A stretch of 64,000 bases of DNA from Tetracentron sinense (GCA_015143295.1 CM026560.1:2668501-2732500); one strand, 5' to 3'; positions 1-12,083 are shown, numbered from the stretch's first letter. Program-made: numbers and translations. Notes: generated by a model not told the origin, from the letters alone.

Positions 1-3000
1 TTGAGGAGGATTCTGAGTTCTGAGGTGGTGGGGTTCTCCTCCCTATGTGGCAAGGAGCAAAGATGATCCTTTGGAGGTCATAGGCAATATGGTCCTTTCA
101 AAGGGATGCATGATCCTATAGGCACAGGCATAGATCAAAGTCGTGACAAGCCTGGGATGGGAAGTTAAGTCTAGCCTTCCGAGAACCGGTTTGAAGTTCC
201 AGAAATGGTGGGAGAATGCCTCTTGTCTGAGAGCAGCAGAATTAGGACTTCGTAGTTCTCGGACAATCCCAATGTTGAGAGGCATCAGCATTATACAAAT
301 GCTCCATTGATTCAAATTTCAAAGGGAAACAGATTACAGCTGAGAAAGCTTTGAAACTAATAAAAATCCCAAATCTTCTTGGATTGAGGCTTTCTTCATC
401 AGGTTGGAAGAGAGGTGATCAAAGGTCTTTCAAGAAGGCGGAGAATGGCCAATCCTATTCCAAGGTGAGGATTCTTCTTAATTGGGGTTGTGAGTTGGCA
501 AGGCTACAACGAGGAAGAAGCGAATGGAGAGCGGGTGAGAAGCGACCAGAACTCAAGAAGGGATGGCAATTTAGGCAGTTGAAGATCACCTGCAAACATG
601 CCCTTTGGAACTTTTCTTCTTAATAAAAAATTTCTGTCCATCAAAAATAAACTGTCATGTATGATAAGATTAGAAGAACAAAAGGTAAATACAACCTTAA
701 AATGCAATATCACTACTCTTGTTATTTTCATCATGGTTGCAGATCAGAATCCCCTCTCCCCTCATGATATGTGGCTAGATTATTGGGATCTATTTCACCA
801 TTACATGCAACCAACTGCAGAAGACGAAATTTGTTTCAAAAATTAACACTCCATCATATATATATATATATAAATTGACACACACACAATACAAGTACGA
901 AACAAAGCAAAAGGTTAATTTCTGGCTATAACCATTTAGAACGTCATCTAACAACCAGCAAATCTCAGAATATACATCCACACACTAATGGCAGGCACAC
1001 ATGCAGAAGATAGAACCCAGCATTCAACAGATCCAAAAATGAAGTTCTAAGAATGACAAAATTAACCCCAAATTATTGTAAATCACTATACAACAAAACT
1101 AATTCCAGACATTGCTTTCTTTTGTTCTATGACTTTTGTTTGCCACATCACCAGGACCACCGCTCATGAGAGGCACACCTCACCAGCAGCAAGGAGGTGT
1201 TTTTTGTACTAGAAGGGCATCTACAAGAACATTGGAGTAGTTTATCAAATATGAATACTTCCAATTTTTCCCTCATGGAGCAACAGAGCTCGTGAGGTTC
1301 TAAATATAACTGCATGTGAAATTCATTTTCCTCAAGTTATTGGGGCTAGAGTTTGAAAGGGGGACTAAGGTACACCACCCAATGCACATTCAGATCTCAC
1401 TGCACCAACAAGTTTCCATGGTTCTTCTAACCCCCTTGTCTATCTTTTAAGAATAACATTCCACCTACCATAGGGCAAAGAAGTCTATATAGATCTAGAT
1501 AACTGCAGAAGAGCCTGAGTAACCCCACCACCAGGTTCAACTAACCAGAATGAAAATAATGCCCACCCAATTCACAAATTCAAACCATCCCTGATGACAC
1601 CATATGAAATTTGCTAGTACCATCCAATATGAACCTTGAAATCCCTTTAGCGAAACCAATCGGTCCATGACCACGTCCCAACATTTAATCAAATCCCCAT
1701 GCCTTGATCCCTGTTTTTAAGGTGATTTAAGTCACACCACAGTACTCCGTGGCCGTCATTCCTTCCACTGGCACTAACAAAACTAAGTAAACACATAAGA
1801 TTAAAAAGTCAGCCTTGGAAGGAAAGGACCACTACTCACAACTAAGCCTGATATAATGCATGCTACCAACAGAGACACAAAGAATACCACTATCCAAGAG
1901 AGGAGATAACAAAGAAAGAGGAACCACTCATTTAGCCAGACATATCCCCAGATTAGAAAATGGTAATGAGGTCTTGTCAAGAAAACATGATGGAATTTGA
2001 GGAGACAGATTACCCAAACTCTCCAAGATAGAATCAATTAGAGAAGGCCGGAAAGAAAAAATAAAAGACAACCCAACAGTCCAAGATTCACATGATCTTT
2101 TTGTTTTTCTTAATGATAATTTAAAATGTTGTATTAGATGAAAGTAAAAAGAACAGAAGATAAATGCTGCCTCAGAGATACACAGTTTGCTGATTTACTC
2201 CTATTGGCATCCTTACTCGCACCTAAAAATGTATAGATTACACTGACATTAATAGCACATACCTGTTTGTTCTGTATAAGTGCTGACCTCAATGGACCAT
2301 CCCAAGTATCCGCAGCCAACTTCAACACATTAATGGACCATTGCCTCTGACTCAATTATGTCCTTTGATTCTAGTACAGCTGAAGAACAGTTCAAAGAGT
2401 AATACCTCCAGAGTCTCTAAAAGTTCCAGGTTTGCCTACAGAGCAGCCACCCCTCAAGCTCAACTTCAGCATGCCCACATATCAATTTTATTCTTTTAAG
2501 ATTATTTTCCAAACCATGCTTTCTTAGCTCAACGCTTTGTCAAAATAATAGTCCATCTTATCAACTAGAGCTAGACTACTAAAAAAATTCGCCCTTCCTA
2601 AGAAAATGCTCAACTTCTTTTTCTTTCCAAATATCCTGACACAATGCAAATGGGACAGATTTTCAATCCACGAAACCTCCCCAAACTAACAGCACCTCCT
2701 TTTTTAGGGGCAAACAACATCTACCATACTACACAAATCAATTAATACATTCCACTGCTGAGTGGAAAAACACCCATGAGCAGAATGGAAATTTTTTTGC
2801 AAAATTCCCAAAAAATCAACCTATGGTATGACATCCTTCTATGTACAATAGACACTGTTAATATCTTGACTCATACAATCCAGAGATAGAGAAACCTTCA
2901 CATCCTTAATTTGCATTACAATACTCCATTGATGAGTAGAGAAAAGATACAAAAGAAAACACAAGCAAGAAACTAGGCCAGAACAACATGTAAAGAGCCC

Positions 3001-3225
3001 AAAGAAAAGGTAACTGAACGGTACACAATCGCTTCCCTCAAAAATAATGTGATGGAATAGGGAGCTCAAGGGCTCCAGAACAAGTATGGGATGAAGTCGG
3101 TATAAGAAACAAAAGCTGTTAGAGGATCCCAAGGAGTAAGGATGTGAAAAGCAATAGTGAGCGTCAAAAAGAATTTGAATATATATTTCAAAATTATAAT
3201 GGCTAGGCCGCAACGATGATGACAC
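1..3225. other. Gene-poor intergenic DNA, no supported gene
   Basis: I see no reading frame here that matches a family I know. Short open frames occur (for example 351-623 plus and 2839-3246 minus), but they show no recognisable domain. A short TA microsatellite lies at about 856-872. The first 620 bases are slightly richer in coding-like codons and may be old retroelement remnants, but I cannot place them. Confidence 0.4.
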
Positions 3226-3664
3226 TAAGGTGACGTTTGGTAACACTAATCTAAATAGGTAGAGCTTATTTGAAAATTGAGCTTATTTAGACTTTAGATT
3301 GTTTGGATGTTTACATTTTGGTAACACTAATCTAAATAGGTAGAGCTGATTTGAAAATTGAGCTTATTTAGACTATAGGTTGTTTGGATGTTTACATCTT
3401 TTTGAAGTAAAGGTTTTACCTCTAAAGAAAAAAGTAGCTCATGTCTCCTTATTACTTTTGAGGTAAAACCTCTACTTCAAAAAGATTTATGAAGTAAAGG
3501 TTTTACCTCTAAAGAAAAAAGTAGCCCAAGTCTCCTTATTACTTTTGAGGTAAAACCTCTACTTCAAAAAGATCTGGACATCCAATTAACCTTCAACTTA
3601 ACAATCTAAAGTCCAACAAAGCTCAATTTTTAAATAAGCTCTAGCTATTTAGATTAGTGTTACC
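3226..3664. mobile_element. Inverted-repeat MITE with internal duplications
   Basis: The left arm (GGTAACACTAATCTAAATAG from 3239) is the reverse complement of the right arm ending at 3664, so the whole unit can fold into one hairpin. The left arm is present twice in tandem (about 3236-3315 and 3317-3398). The inner hairpin, with arms built on gaagtaaaggttttacctc, is also present twice (about 3398-3485 and 3486-3575). A TAA sits just left of the block at 3226, as expected of Tourist-type elements, but the right outer end has diverged and I see no matching TAA there. No coding capacity. The family is uncertain. Confidence 0.65.
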
Positions 3665-3665
3665 A

Positions 3666-4530
3666 CTGATGTGGGCAAAACTCCCTTATGTGTGATTTTG
3701 GTAATCTGATTTCAATTGCTATGGATAGGGATTGTCGGGTAGCTTCTTGTTTTGAGTTGATGTCAAACCAGGTAGTATAGACCCCTAGGACGAGGAGCCT
3801 TAATGACTGAGAGATAGAGGACCTCTTTCATTCAGTGAGCCATCTAACAACCGGTTATGTTCAATCCTCTCAGCATGGATGGTGAAATATGGACTAGAAA
3901 TAGCAAATGAAGATTTAATGTGAGATCATTTTTTCAATCGTATGGTGTACCAGTTCCATTGGTCCTTTTCGTCATCATGATGTATGGAACCCTAGGACCC
4001 CGTCTAAGATTTCATTCATCCTGTGGATAGCAGCCTTGGATAAGATGCAATATGTGCCTATCAACAAAGAAAACAATGGATCATTTGTTGTTTCATTGCC
4101 CTCTTGATAGATAAATTTTGAGTCAAGCCTTATTCCTATGCAGTGGTTTTCCTTTTTCAGTTGGAGACTTCTTATCTAGCTACGTCATAGACGATACTGG
4201 CAGAGTATTGTATAGAGGATGTTGCCGGGGTGCTATCTGCTAAAGCATTTGGAAGAGAGAAACAGAAAGGTCTTTGAAAATCAAGCCCTTCTAAGAGAAA
4301 GATTATGGATGCTCATCTCCAAGCTTCTTCTCTCTTGGCATTCTATTAGGAAGGAGTGCAAAGAGTCGGACTTTTCATCTTTCCCAGGATGTGCTATGCA
4401 TCTTAACGTTCCTTGTACATTTTTTCTCGTGTGCTTTTAAAGTTTACTTCCTCATAAAAATCTTATGTACATATTTTTGTTATCTATATTTAGTTTACTT
4501 ATTACCAATAAAAAAGTAAGAATCTGATAA
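3666..4530 (+). mobile_element. LINE (L1-type) 3' end relic, RT zinc-binding region
   Basis: Broken frames on the plus strand spell the end of a plant LINE ORF2: a degenerate 'WNPRTPSKISF-LW-AALDK' block around 3985-4050, the start of the reverse-transcriptase zinc-binding domain, followed near 4080-4110 by a 'DHLL-HCP'-like stretch and at about 4245-4280 by 'EERNRKVFEN', the usual 'WKERNRR-F' motif after that domain. Several stops and frameshifts interrupt it. An AT-rich 3' tail follows from 4440. The 5' part (endonuclease, polymerase) is absent, as in 5'-truncated LINEs. It abuts the MITE on its left. Confidence 0.65.
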
Positions 4531-4930
4531 AAATATAAGACAAACAACATGCAATAGAAACGCTTCAAGACTACCAACTAGACATCATAGTGATAATACC
4601 ACAAAACTAAGCTATCTCTCATCAAGGAGCTTCACCTATAACGAAAATCACAAATCAGTAGATCCATTGCACTTTTCTTTACTTTTAGTTCTACTTCAAC
4701 CACAAGAGTCATCATTAGATGTCACAGGATCCATGTAAACAGAAAAAAAGCCATGCAAAGAATAAACTATATACATAAATTTAGTGAGAGCTTAGGTTTA
4801 CACCTAGTTAAAGTCAGTGGTTCTAAATCAAAACATGCAACGCTTACCTTGCTATAATCATCTTTTAATTAAAGCAATGCTAGAAGGAACCAGATCAATA
4901 GAAAACAATTATAAAAATTCAACTTGTAAC
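4531..4930. other. Intergenic DNA, nothing recognised
   Basis: AT-rich sequence without a supported gene or clear repeat structure. Confidence 0.4.
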
Positions 4931-5301
4931 CATGGTTACCAAGCCGGGGTTCGGGAACTATTCAGCTAGGGGAAATTTTGGAATAAATTGGCAAAATTCG
5001 GGAATAAACCACAAAAGTCGAGAACAAATCAAAAAAATGTCAGTCAAAAGATGAAAAAAATAATTAAAAATATTTTTAATTATGATCATTTATAAAAAAA
5101 AAAATATTTCATACATTAGATGTTTATTCGAGGATTTTCATAAAGTCGTGAATAATTGGCATTTAATTTTCACAATTCAACTTTTTCAAAAAGTCGTGAT
5201 TTTTTTCAAAAAGTCGTAAATACTTTGTGAATTAATGTTCAACGAAAAAGTCGCAACTTATTCGAGGCTTTTGGAAAAAATCATAGAACTCTATTAGTAA
5301 G
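4931..5301. mobile_element. hAT-type MITE rich in CGGGAATAA/AAAGTCG motifs
   Basis: The unit starts CATGGTTACCAAG and contains subterminal repeats of 'cgggaa' and 'aaaagtcg'. Its left end resembles, in reverse orientation, the right end of the hAT-type element at 59576-61120 (both carry a 'CAAAG/CCAAG-TCGGG-TTCGGGAA-AATTC' stretch). Flanks cttgtaac (4923-4930) and cttgtaaa (5302-5309) match at 7 of 8 bases, as expected for an aged hAT target duplication. No coding capacity. The right terminus is poorly conserved, so that boundary is tentative. Confidence 0.5.
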
Positions 5302-5659
5302 CTTGTAAAAGGTCTTTAAGGAAAAAAAATTAAAAGAAAATAAACAACATAACAAGCTAAGACAACGCCACTATAAATTTATACTAACTTTTATATAAGC
5401 ATATCCATGATGGATCTATAGATCTTAAAAATGATAATGACAAGAATGTATTATGATCAATCAATCACTGCATATGTCAAGTTTCTAGTAAACTATGGAA
5501 GGAAGGTAATTGAGAAATCCACCGAAACCATCAGATATGTCCCACTACAAAGGCCACTCGTGCCTATTAAACTGCAAATCCAGGTGTTAACTGTCTCTGA
5601 CTCAGAAACTTCTCGTTACTAACATCATGAAGGCGTGGTCTACTTATGAGATTCCTGGT
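5302..5659. other. Intergenic DNA, nothing recognised
   Basis: A 63-codon open frame at 5431-5622 shows no recognisable motif. I do not support a gene here. Confidence 0.35.
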
Positions 5660-6390
5660 GTATTTTTTTTTATCGGTAAACCAGAGAAATATATAAATAT
5701 CAAAAGGAAACAGGAAAAAAAGCATGCTCAGCAAAGTTTACAAGTCAAAAAATTCAAGAGCAGAAAGAAGAAGAAAAACGAACAATCCTGACTCCACTCG
5801 AAGAGGAGCTCAACCCAGCACTTCCCGAAGCTCCTCCCCATCAAACCTAAAACCCACCCATTCCAGGGCAACCAACCGAATACGAGTACAAATCTGAGAA
5901 TGGGGCGCCAAAATCCCCTCAAATACTCTGAGATTCCTTTCTTTCCAAATCATCCAAGCTATGGCACCCGGGATCACCGCCAAAAGAGCCTCCCTAGCCC
6001 CACCCACGCTGCCATTAGGCCAACAAGATAAGAAGTTAATAAATAAAGTAAGAGGGAAAGACTCACTCCACACCCATGCAGGAAAGGAAAAAACCCCAGA
6101 TACCAAACACCATAGGACAGTGCATGAGCAAATGATCCACTGTCTTTTCCTCTTTGAGGCACATGAAACACCAATTGGCCAACCTCCACCCTCTATACTA
6201 TAAATTATCACAAGTAAGGATCTTATTCAAGGCTGCATTTCATAGGAAAAACACGACCTTAGAGGGAATACCTGACTTCCACACTACCCGATGAGGAAAC
6301 AAACCCTTGGAAACCGGACCCAATGACTGTAGGAGTGATCTTACTGAGAATCGACCGTTGTGTTTGGAAGTAGTGAGGCTAGTGTAGTTG
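5660..6390 (-). mobile_element. LINE 3' end relic with RT zinc-binding domain
   Basis: Read on the minus strand from about 6390: 'FSVRSLLQSLGP' and 'WKSGIPSKVVFFL', then the zinc-binding pattern C-D-N-L ... W-C-F-M-C-L ... V-D-H-L-L-M-H-C (about 6205-6105), then 'MIWKERNLRVFEG' near 5945. This order is typical of the reverse-transcriptase zinc-binding domain of plant L1 LINEs. At least three in-frame stops and one frameshift break it. The element's 3' end is visible as an A run on the minus strand (poly-T at 5662-5669). Only the ORF2 C-terminus is left, so it is a 5'-truncated dead copy. Confidence 0.75.
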
Positions 6391-6835
6391 ACTAATGAAT
6401 GTAGTAAGTCTAAACAAATCTTTAAGACAAGAAAAAAAGAAGACCTAGTGATAAAAAAAATATGCAAGCAACAGAGTAGGTTCACATAATAATTAAGAGG
6501 AAAGAGGGGAAGATCTTTCACTAGAAAAATACTGTTTGTAAATTTTATGAATTTCTTTGAAGCTCATCTACAAAAAAAAGCTCACTTAATAATTCCTAGG
6601 GAAAGAAACTAAACCTAACCATTTGAACTCCTTTTATATACTAGAAACACCTTATTCATTTTAGATACACCAGAAAACTATTCCTTTTGCCTTACTGAAA
6701 ATTACATTTTCTAGCCCCTTTTCACTTATAAAGGTCCTGCTTCGATGTCAGCTTTGGCACTGACTAACAAAAGATTTATCTTTCCACATGATAGTTGTCA
6801 ATTGTCATAAACCAGGTCAAGGAAAACTAGGTTTC
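6391..6835. other. Intergenic DNA, nothing recognised
   Basis: AT-rich stretch without supported genes. Confidence 0.35.
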
Positions 6836-7640
6836 GAGTGGAGTCTTATTTCTTAGGCTGCATTTTGAAGGCTTAGCCATCCTTTGCCTGAAAGGCCACT
6901 GCCACATGCCACAAATTGATACGGCGTGCTCACGTTCAATTGTGGGGGAAACGACATCAGTTGGGACTGCAATTTGGTCCTTAGAATTGTAGTCACACCA
7001 AGAGAATGGATACTGACCAAATTCCATCATGGTCCAACTGAACCTAATTAACTTGAAGAGAGGATAGACACAGACTCCATAACCATCTCGAGTAACTGCA
7101 GGGAATGAGTACATGATCAACTAACACCTCAGCCTCTAAATATAAGAAGCACCAACTGGCCATCGTCGATCCACTACTCATCGTTGATGGTTCAGGATTT
7201 TGTCCAAGGTTTCAATTCACATGAAGAAGGAAATCTTAGTTTGAATACCAAGCTTCCGAATGAGAAAATGTGGAAAAGGCGGGTAGGATTTGTCAAGGAA
7301 AGTCAAATGGAAAGACTTAACTGAGAATAAGCCTTTACTGCTGTCAAACCACATTTTGCAGTCCTTCACGTTCTCGCTAGGATGTATCTCTGACAAGCAA
7401 GCTTACAATCAGCTCCACTTCCCAATCTTTCGCCTCTTGCCTCAATTTGAGTATCCACACTATCCACCAGCAAACCTTTCAAAGTGATTGACAGCAAAGC
7501 CCTTCTTGTCCGCATTCATGGCAAAAACACTACTGTAAGCTTGTCTAAAGGGAACCTACCAAGACCATGCATCATCCCAAAACCTAATCTCTTCCCCTCT
7601 CTCCACTTAAAATCTGATGTGTTTTGAAAAATCCTGCTTA
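6836..7640 (-). mobile_element. LINE ORF2 C-terminal relic
   Basis: Minus-strand frames carry in order 'RFWDDAW' (near 7590), 'MWFDSSKGLFSVKSFHL' (near 7340), 'LIRKLGIQTKISFFM' (near 7255) and 'WCFLYLEAEVLVDHVL' (near 7140), the layout of the region between polymerase and zinc-binding domain in plant L1 LINEs. Numerous stops and frameshifts are present. It is a different copy from the relic at 5660-6390, with different wording of the same motifs. Confidence 0.6.
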
Positions 7641-9579
7641 ACATTGAGAATTCGTCGCAACAAACCCACCTCATAAGAACCAACTTAAACCTTCAGATCC
7701 CAGCAGTCCTCTCTCCAAAATTTTCCATAAATAACCTTTTCATATAAACCACCTTTCCACTCCAAATCTCCATAAATAACCTTCAAATCCCAGCAATACA
7801 AACACATAGATATAAACTACATATTTCTTAAATTAGTGTAATATGTAATTATGTATAGTAAAAAAAACTTTTAATTAATTTTAAAATATAAAAAATCCAA
7901 AAAAGAAAAATAATTCAACAGTTGTAGAACGTCTGCATTAATTAAGATATAAAATATTCAAATGAAAACATTAAAGTTTAGGGTAAATTTTAGTGAAATT
8001 CGGGTTTTCCCCAGTTTTTCCCATATTTCATCCACAAAACTAGATTGAATCTTTAAAATATATATGAAGATGCACAAATTTAATGCCTCTATGGGTGTTT
8101 CTATGCAAAATATTGAAGTTAAATCACTAAAAGTAAGTTTAAACCCCTCCAATGTAGGAATTGATTAAAGAAAATGAAAGATGGGATTTTGAAAAAACAG
8201 TAGTGTTTTCTTAGCAAAAACAAATTAAGTCAAGTCGACTTTGGTTTATGTTGACCGATGTCATGTACTTTATTTAAAGGTTTTGTAATATTTCGGTCGA
8301 TATTACTAAAGCGGTTGTAAGTCTAAAACATGCTGCTGAAGCCCTGTACTATTTAAACTTCAAGTGAATATCGTTCACAATAATAAAGTCAAAACATTTC
8401 CACCAAAGTTTACCAAAATATATCGAATTTGTAATCTACACATGTAGGTTTCATGTCGGTACCCATGGAAAGGAAGAGTTTTGTAGGAAATGTATCGGAA
8501 AATATTGTAATTTTGATGTCGTTGTAGATGATGTGTCAGTGTTTCGTACAAAACATTAGGAAATGTATCGACGTTTTAAACCATGTGTCCAAATCATATA
8601 TGGCCTATGGAATTTATGCTAGTTAATGAAGTTGAATACAAATGTCGATCCTAACATGTGTAAGTTGGGCCAACATCATCCAGCTGTAGACAATATTCTT
8701 CTTTCTACTCGAGCACTCTGAATGACAGATAAGACTAGAGAGATGAGGGGGAGGAGAGAGACTAACAGGAATTCTATTAGATGCTAAAGGTAGCAATTGA
8801 AGATATGAAACATAAGGCATTAGCTACCTACCCCAATGACCCATTTGACATTCAACATAGTTCAGATTGATTTAAAAGAATTACCATTGAGTTGCTAATG
8901 GTGGCCACACAAGAAAAAGAGAATCCTAAAGAAGAGAAGTCCAAGCCAGTCATATTTCACAATTATATCTAATCAGAAACACATTACTCAAAAAGTGTTT
9001 CCTACTATCCCCTCAGACAAGAAGGCGGTAATTGTTCAAATAATAACTTCTGAACTAAAATGAAAAACCTTCTAAGTCTTGTCTTGACTAAATACATTCC
9101 TAATGGTTTACAACCACATTTTAGCCAATAAAAATTCCAAACTTTCATTACAACTAATTATTAAATATGCATCTTATGGTTCTCAATTAGAATGGAACCT
9201 CAATAATACATGAACCAACACAAGAAATGATGAAGCAAGACCATAACATACAGATAACTAGTGCATTCAGATAGACTGTTTCACTTACTCCATCATTCAC
9301 AACTAGTATATAAAGCCAGAAATATGTTACCATGGTGCTTATGCCCGCAAAATATTTCATCCTAAGCATATATTTTACAAATATTGACCATAATATCGGG
9401 TTTGATATCTGCACTCTCCATACGATTTAAATTTGTTTGATTGGCAAAACTATCATCCGAAAAAAGAAGAGAAATGCAAAAACAATAGAAAGAGAGAGAG
9501 CAAGAAATTAAGAAAACAAAAATAATCACACAACAAAAAGGAAGAAAGCATCTAGTTTTAAGAACAATACCTATAACCC
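7641..9579. other. Intergenic DNA downstream of the RING gene, with a TATCG-rich relic
   Basis: No gene is supported. Between about 8230 and 8600 the sequence is sprinkled with 'tatcg/cgata' words ('tttcggtcgatattac', 'aaatgtatcgacgttttaaaccatg'), like the interior of the hAT-type element at 58666-59510, so an old copy of that family is likely, but I could not find paired ends. The part next to 9580 should contain the 3' UTR of the RING gene. Confidence 0.35.
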
Positions 9580-10701
9580 TTAATCTAAATCTTCTTGCCT
9601 GGTCTCTGATCCAAAGTCCGGATTCCCCCGACCTCCTGAGTTTGATTCCCCATCATTGTTGTTATTGTTGGTGCCAACCCCACTATTGCTCGTCTCTGCA
9701 GGTGATCCAAATGCCCTAAACGGCCATGGCAACGAGATCCTAAACCTCCGTTCAGCTGTTCGCGGGGTCAGAGGATTCTCTTGAGATGCCCCAGCACCAC
9801 CAGCACCACCAGAATTCCCCAAAGCAGCAGCAGCAGCAGCAGCAGCAGCTGCTGCCACCGGATTTCCAGGTACTGGGGTTCCCCGATCCCGATGCTCATA
9901 ATCAGGATCATCCGTGGGCAACTCATATCGGCACACTGGACAAGAATTATGCAGATCCAACCAAGGCAGGATACAATCCGGATGGTAAATGTGCTTACAG
10001 GGCATCTGTTTCACCTCTGCATCAAGTTCAAACGTGTCTTTACAGACCGCACATTGTGAAGAGTCAGATGCTAGCAATTCAGCAGTAACCTTGATGTTCG
10101 GAAGCCCCTCGACGGCGGATTTCGAAGCTGGAGGGGTTCCATGCCTATTCGGATCGTTCTCCGCAAGTTGCTGGATCAATTGCTCGAGGCCAGGACCGAT
10201 GAAATAGTCACCGAGATTGGCCGGTAGACGGAATCCCTGGTCGGATGGGTTATTCTCGACGACGAATTGGATATCGGCGCCGCCAGCCCTTAGGGTTTGG
10301 ATATAATTCTGAAGAAAATTGAAAGGATTGAAGACATCGGGATCTTGGAGGGATCCAGGGGCCGATCGCTGAGGGCCCCCGAAGAGACCGGAAAAGTCGC
10401 TAGGGTTTTGGAAATCGATGGTTCTGGAGGTGGAGAAAACAAGAGGGAATCCTCCGCCAAGGCCAGGGGAGATGGAAGGGAATCCGGAGAGATTATCAGA
10501 GAAGGCGAAGAAGGGATTAGGGTTAGGGTTAGGGTTGGGGTCTTCGTGTTGGTGTTGGTGTTCTTCTTCTTCCAGGAAACCACCGTTGCAATTGGGGCAG
10601 AGAAGATCGGAGCTGCGAGATGGTGTGATGGAGACCGTACGTTCGCACTGGTAGCAGAAATAGCGCTGAGAGCCACTGCCTGATATTCCGGTGGAGGACA
10701 T
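9580..10701 (-). CDS. RING-H2 E3 ubiquitin-protein ligase with N-terminal zinc ribbon
   Basis: A single uninterrupted frame of 373 codons. The N-terminus has a zinc ribbon, C16-x2-C19 ... C35-x2-C38, in the setting 'YFCYQCERTV ... LLCPNCNGGFL', as in the plant RING1-like/RHC-type ligases. Residues 217-257 form a RING-H2 finger with all eight ligands (C217, C220, C235, H237, H240, C243, C254, C257) and the conserved Pro-Trp before the last pair that contacts E2 enzymes. Such proteins transfer ubiquitin from an E2 to substrates; many in this family act in stress responses, but the substrate cannot be read from sequence. Between the domains lie low-complexity tracts: Asn-Pro repeats near residue 55, a run of 13 Ala near 284-296 (GCT/GCA microsatellite) and Gly/Asn-rich C-terminal stretches. 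The ATG at 10701 is followed at once by the conserved N-terminus. Intronless structure is common in this family. Confidence 0.9.
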   Translation of the reverse strand: MSSTGISGSGSQRYFCYQCERTVSITPSRSSDLLCPNCNGGFLEEEEHQHQHEDPNPNPNPNPFFAFSDNLSGFPSISPGLGGGFPLVFSTSRTIDFQNPSDFSGLFGGPQRSAPGSLQDPDVFNPFNFLQNYIQTLRAGGADIQFVVENNPSDQGFRLPANLGDYFIGPGLEQLIQQLAENDPNRHGTPPASKSAVEGLPNIKVTAELLASDSSQCAVCKDTFELDAEVKQMPCKHIYHPDCILPWLDLHNSCPVCRYELPTDDPDYEHRDRGTPVPGNPVAAAAAAAAAAALGNSGGAGGAGASQENPLTPRTAERRFRISLPWPFRAFGSPAETSNSGVGTNNNNNDGESNSGGRGNPDFGSETRQEDLD

Positions 10702-10850
10702 CTTCCTTTTTCTTTTTTTCTTTTTTTTTTGGATGATTGAATGAGAGAGAGAGAGTCAGTGATGAATCCGAGTTTTACAGGGACGACCTTGGATTTGCGC
10801 AAAGAATAAAATCTAAAATTTGTGGTGTTTTTGTTTTTTGTAAACATATC
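10702..10850 (-). promoter_or_regulatory. 5' leader and proximal promoter side of the RING gene
   Basis: Read on the minus strand, the sequence upstream of the ATG is pyrimidine/purine structured: a CT repeat (gagagagagag on plus at about 10744-10754) followed by an A-rich stretch just before the ATG. CT-rich 5' leaders are usual for plant housekeeping genes. I do not see a convincing TATA box, so the transcription start is not placed. Confidence 0.4.
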
Positions 10851-10914
10851 CCTATCTTGTCAAGTATTTGCAAAATCCCCTGTTTTTTCTTTTTTCCAAC
10901 TTAAATGTTTTGGA

Positions 10915-11085
10915 AATGCAACTCTAGCCCTCTAGCACGCGGAGCAATGGGATGCTCCCATTCATCTTGAGTTCGAGCCCTACCCGACTTTATTGATATG
11001 CATTGTTTGCGTGGGATTTTGTGTGCCTACTCATAATTTGTCCCGATTCAAATGGGTGTCCAGTCATTTGAAAAAAAAAAACTAT
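10915..11085 (+). repeat. SINE-like retroposon (tRNA-derived)
   Basis: A B-box-like word (GAGTTCGAGCC, about 10970-10980) lies downstream of a weak A-box-like stretch near 10930. A non-coding body with 'tttgtcccgattcaaatgggtgtccagtc' follows, ending in a run of A (11071-11081). This build (Pol III boxes, unrelated body, A tail) is that of plant SINEs. I could not find a target duplication, and the A box is poor, so this is a probable, aged copy. Confidence 0.45.
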
Positions 11086-11132
11086 ATCATCTTTCTTTAT
11101 CTTTACTATTATAATGCAGAGTCATCGTATAG

Positions 11133-11296
11133 GTACTCCCAATTATACTCCTTAATCCTAACCGTTCATAACCCATCACTAAGAGTCAAGATTTCAATTG
11201 GCTTATTTTATCTTTTCTATTGCCACATCAGTAGGAATCCTAACCGTTTAATAATTGAGATAAACGGTTAGGATTTTGGAGTATATATGGGAGTAC
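11133..11296. mobile_element. Short MITE with ~30-bp terminal inverted repeats
   Basis: Left arm 'gtactcccaattatactcc...aatcctaaccgtt' and right arm 'aacggttaggatttt ggagtatatatgggagtac' are inverted copies. A second inner inverted repeat (aatcctaaccgttta / taaacggttaggatt) lies near the right end. No coding capacity. The superfamily is not clear because the target duplication is not obvious. Confidence 0.6.
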
Positions 11297-12083
11297 ACTT
11301 TGGGAGTATCCCTAGACTAATTCTATAATGCGAGAGACATGCGTAGTCTGGTTTTTTCGAAATTCCCAAACTATCATTTTATAAAACAAAATTTTGATTT
11401 AATGTTTTACCTTAATTTATAAACTAACCCTTGCTCATCTATCTATTTAAATAATAGAATCACAACCAATCACGGTTGAACTTGGGGAGAGTTCAATCGA
11501 ACATGTGGGTTAACAGGTGTCCCTCTTAATTCCTATTAACTGTGGTTGACTCCTTCCCCTCGCTCTCACGTGCATCGCACATGCCACCTCCTAGTTAAGT
11601 TTTAACTCTAATAGATGTGCTCCTATTCTCGAATCCATGGAATTCGAGGTTATGATTTAATAAGCATTTTTTTGTGATTTAAATCTCTTTAAGCAGCTTC
11701 ATATAACTAAATGATTTCAAGGGCCCTTTAGTAATTGGTTTTTTAGTTATGATAAAGGGCCCAATAAATTTTAGTATATAAATGAAAATGAGCTTTTTTC
11801 GATACCCGACGGTTCAATGAAAATCGTTTTCATTCGGTTTGACTGGGTTTCTTCGGGGGTCTTTAATCGGGTCAATCCGGGTTAGACAATCAACCCATGA
11901 ATGGTTTAACCCAACTCGTCAAGGGTCCCGGGTCAATCGGTCTGACCAGGCAGCTTGGTCCGAGTTTTAAAACATTGGGGCACATAAGGCTCTTTTGGGC
12001 TTTTTTATCATTAGAAAGTTGCTATTTGATATAGCAAAGTTTTAGTATAATTGTATCACCTATAACTAGTAGCGGCATTCTAA
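11297..12083. other. Intergenic DNA, nothing recognised
   Basis: No supported gene. A stretch at 11800-11990 is rich in 'cgggtcaatccgggtt'-type words, like the subterminal parts of plant DNA transposons, but no ends could be paired. Confidence 0.35.

Noticed and set aside
10297..10847. Overlapping frames on both strands across the RING gene start
   Set aside because: Shadows of the RING coding region; they lack its zinc ligands and codon logic.
10960..10985. tRNA gene suggested by the GTTCGAGCC word
   Set aside because: No cloverleaf or acceptor stem can be drawn; the downstream body and A tail fit a SINE.
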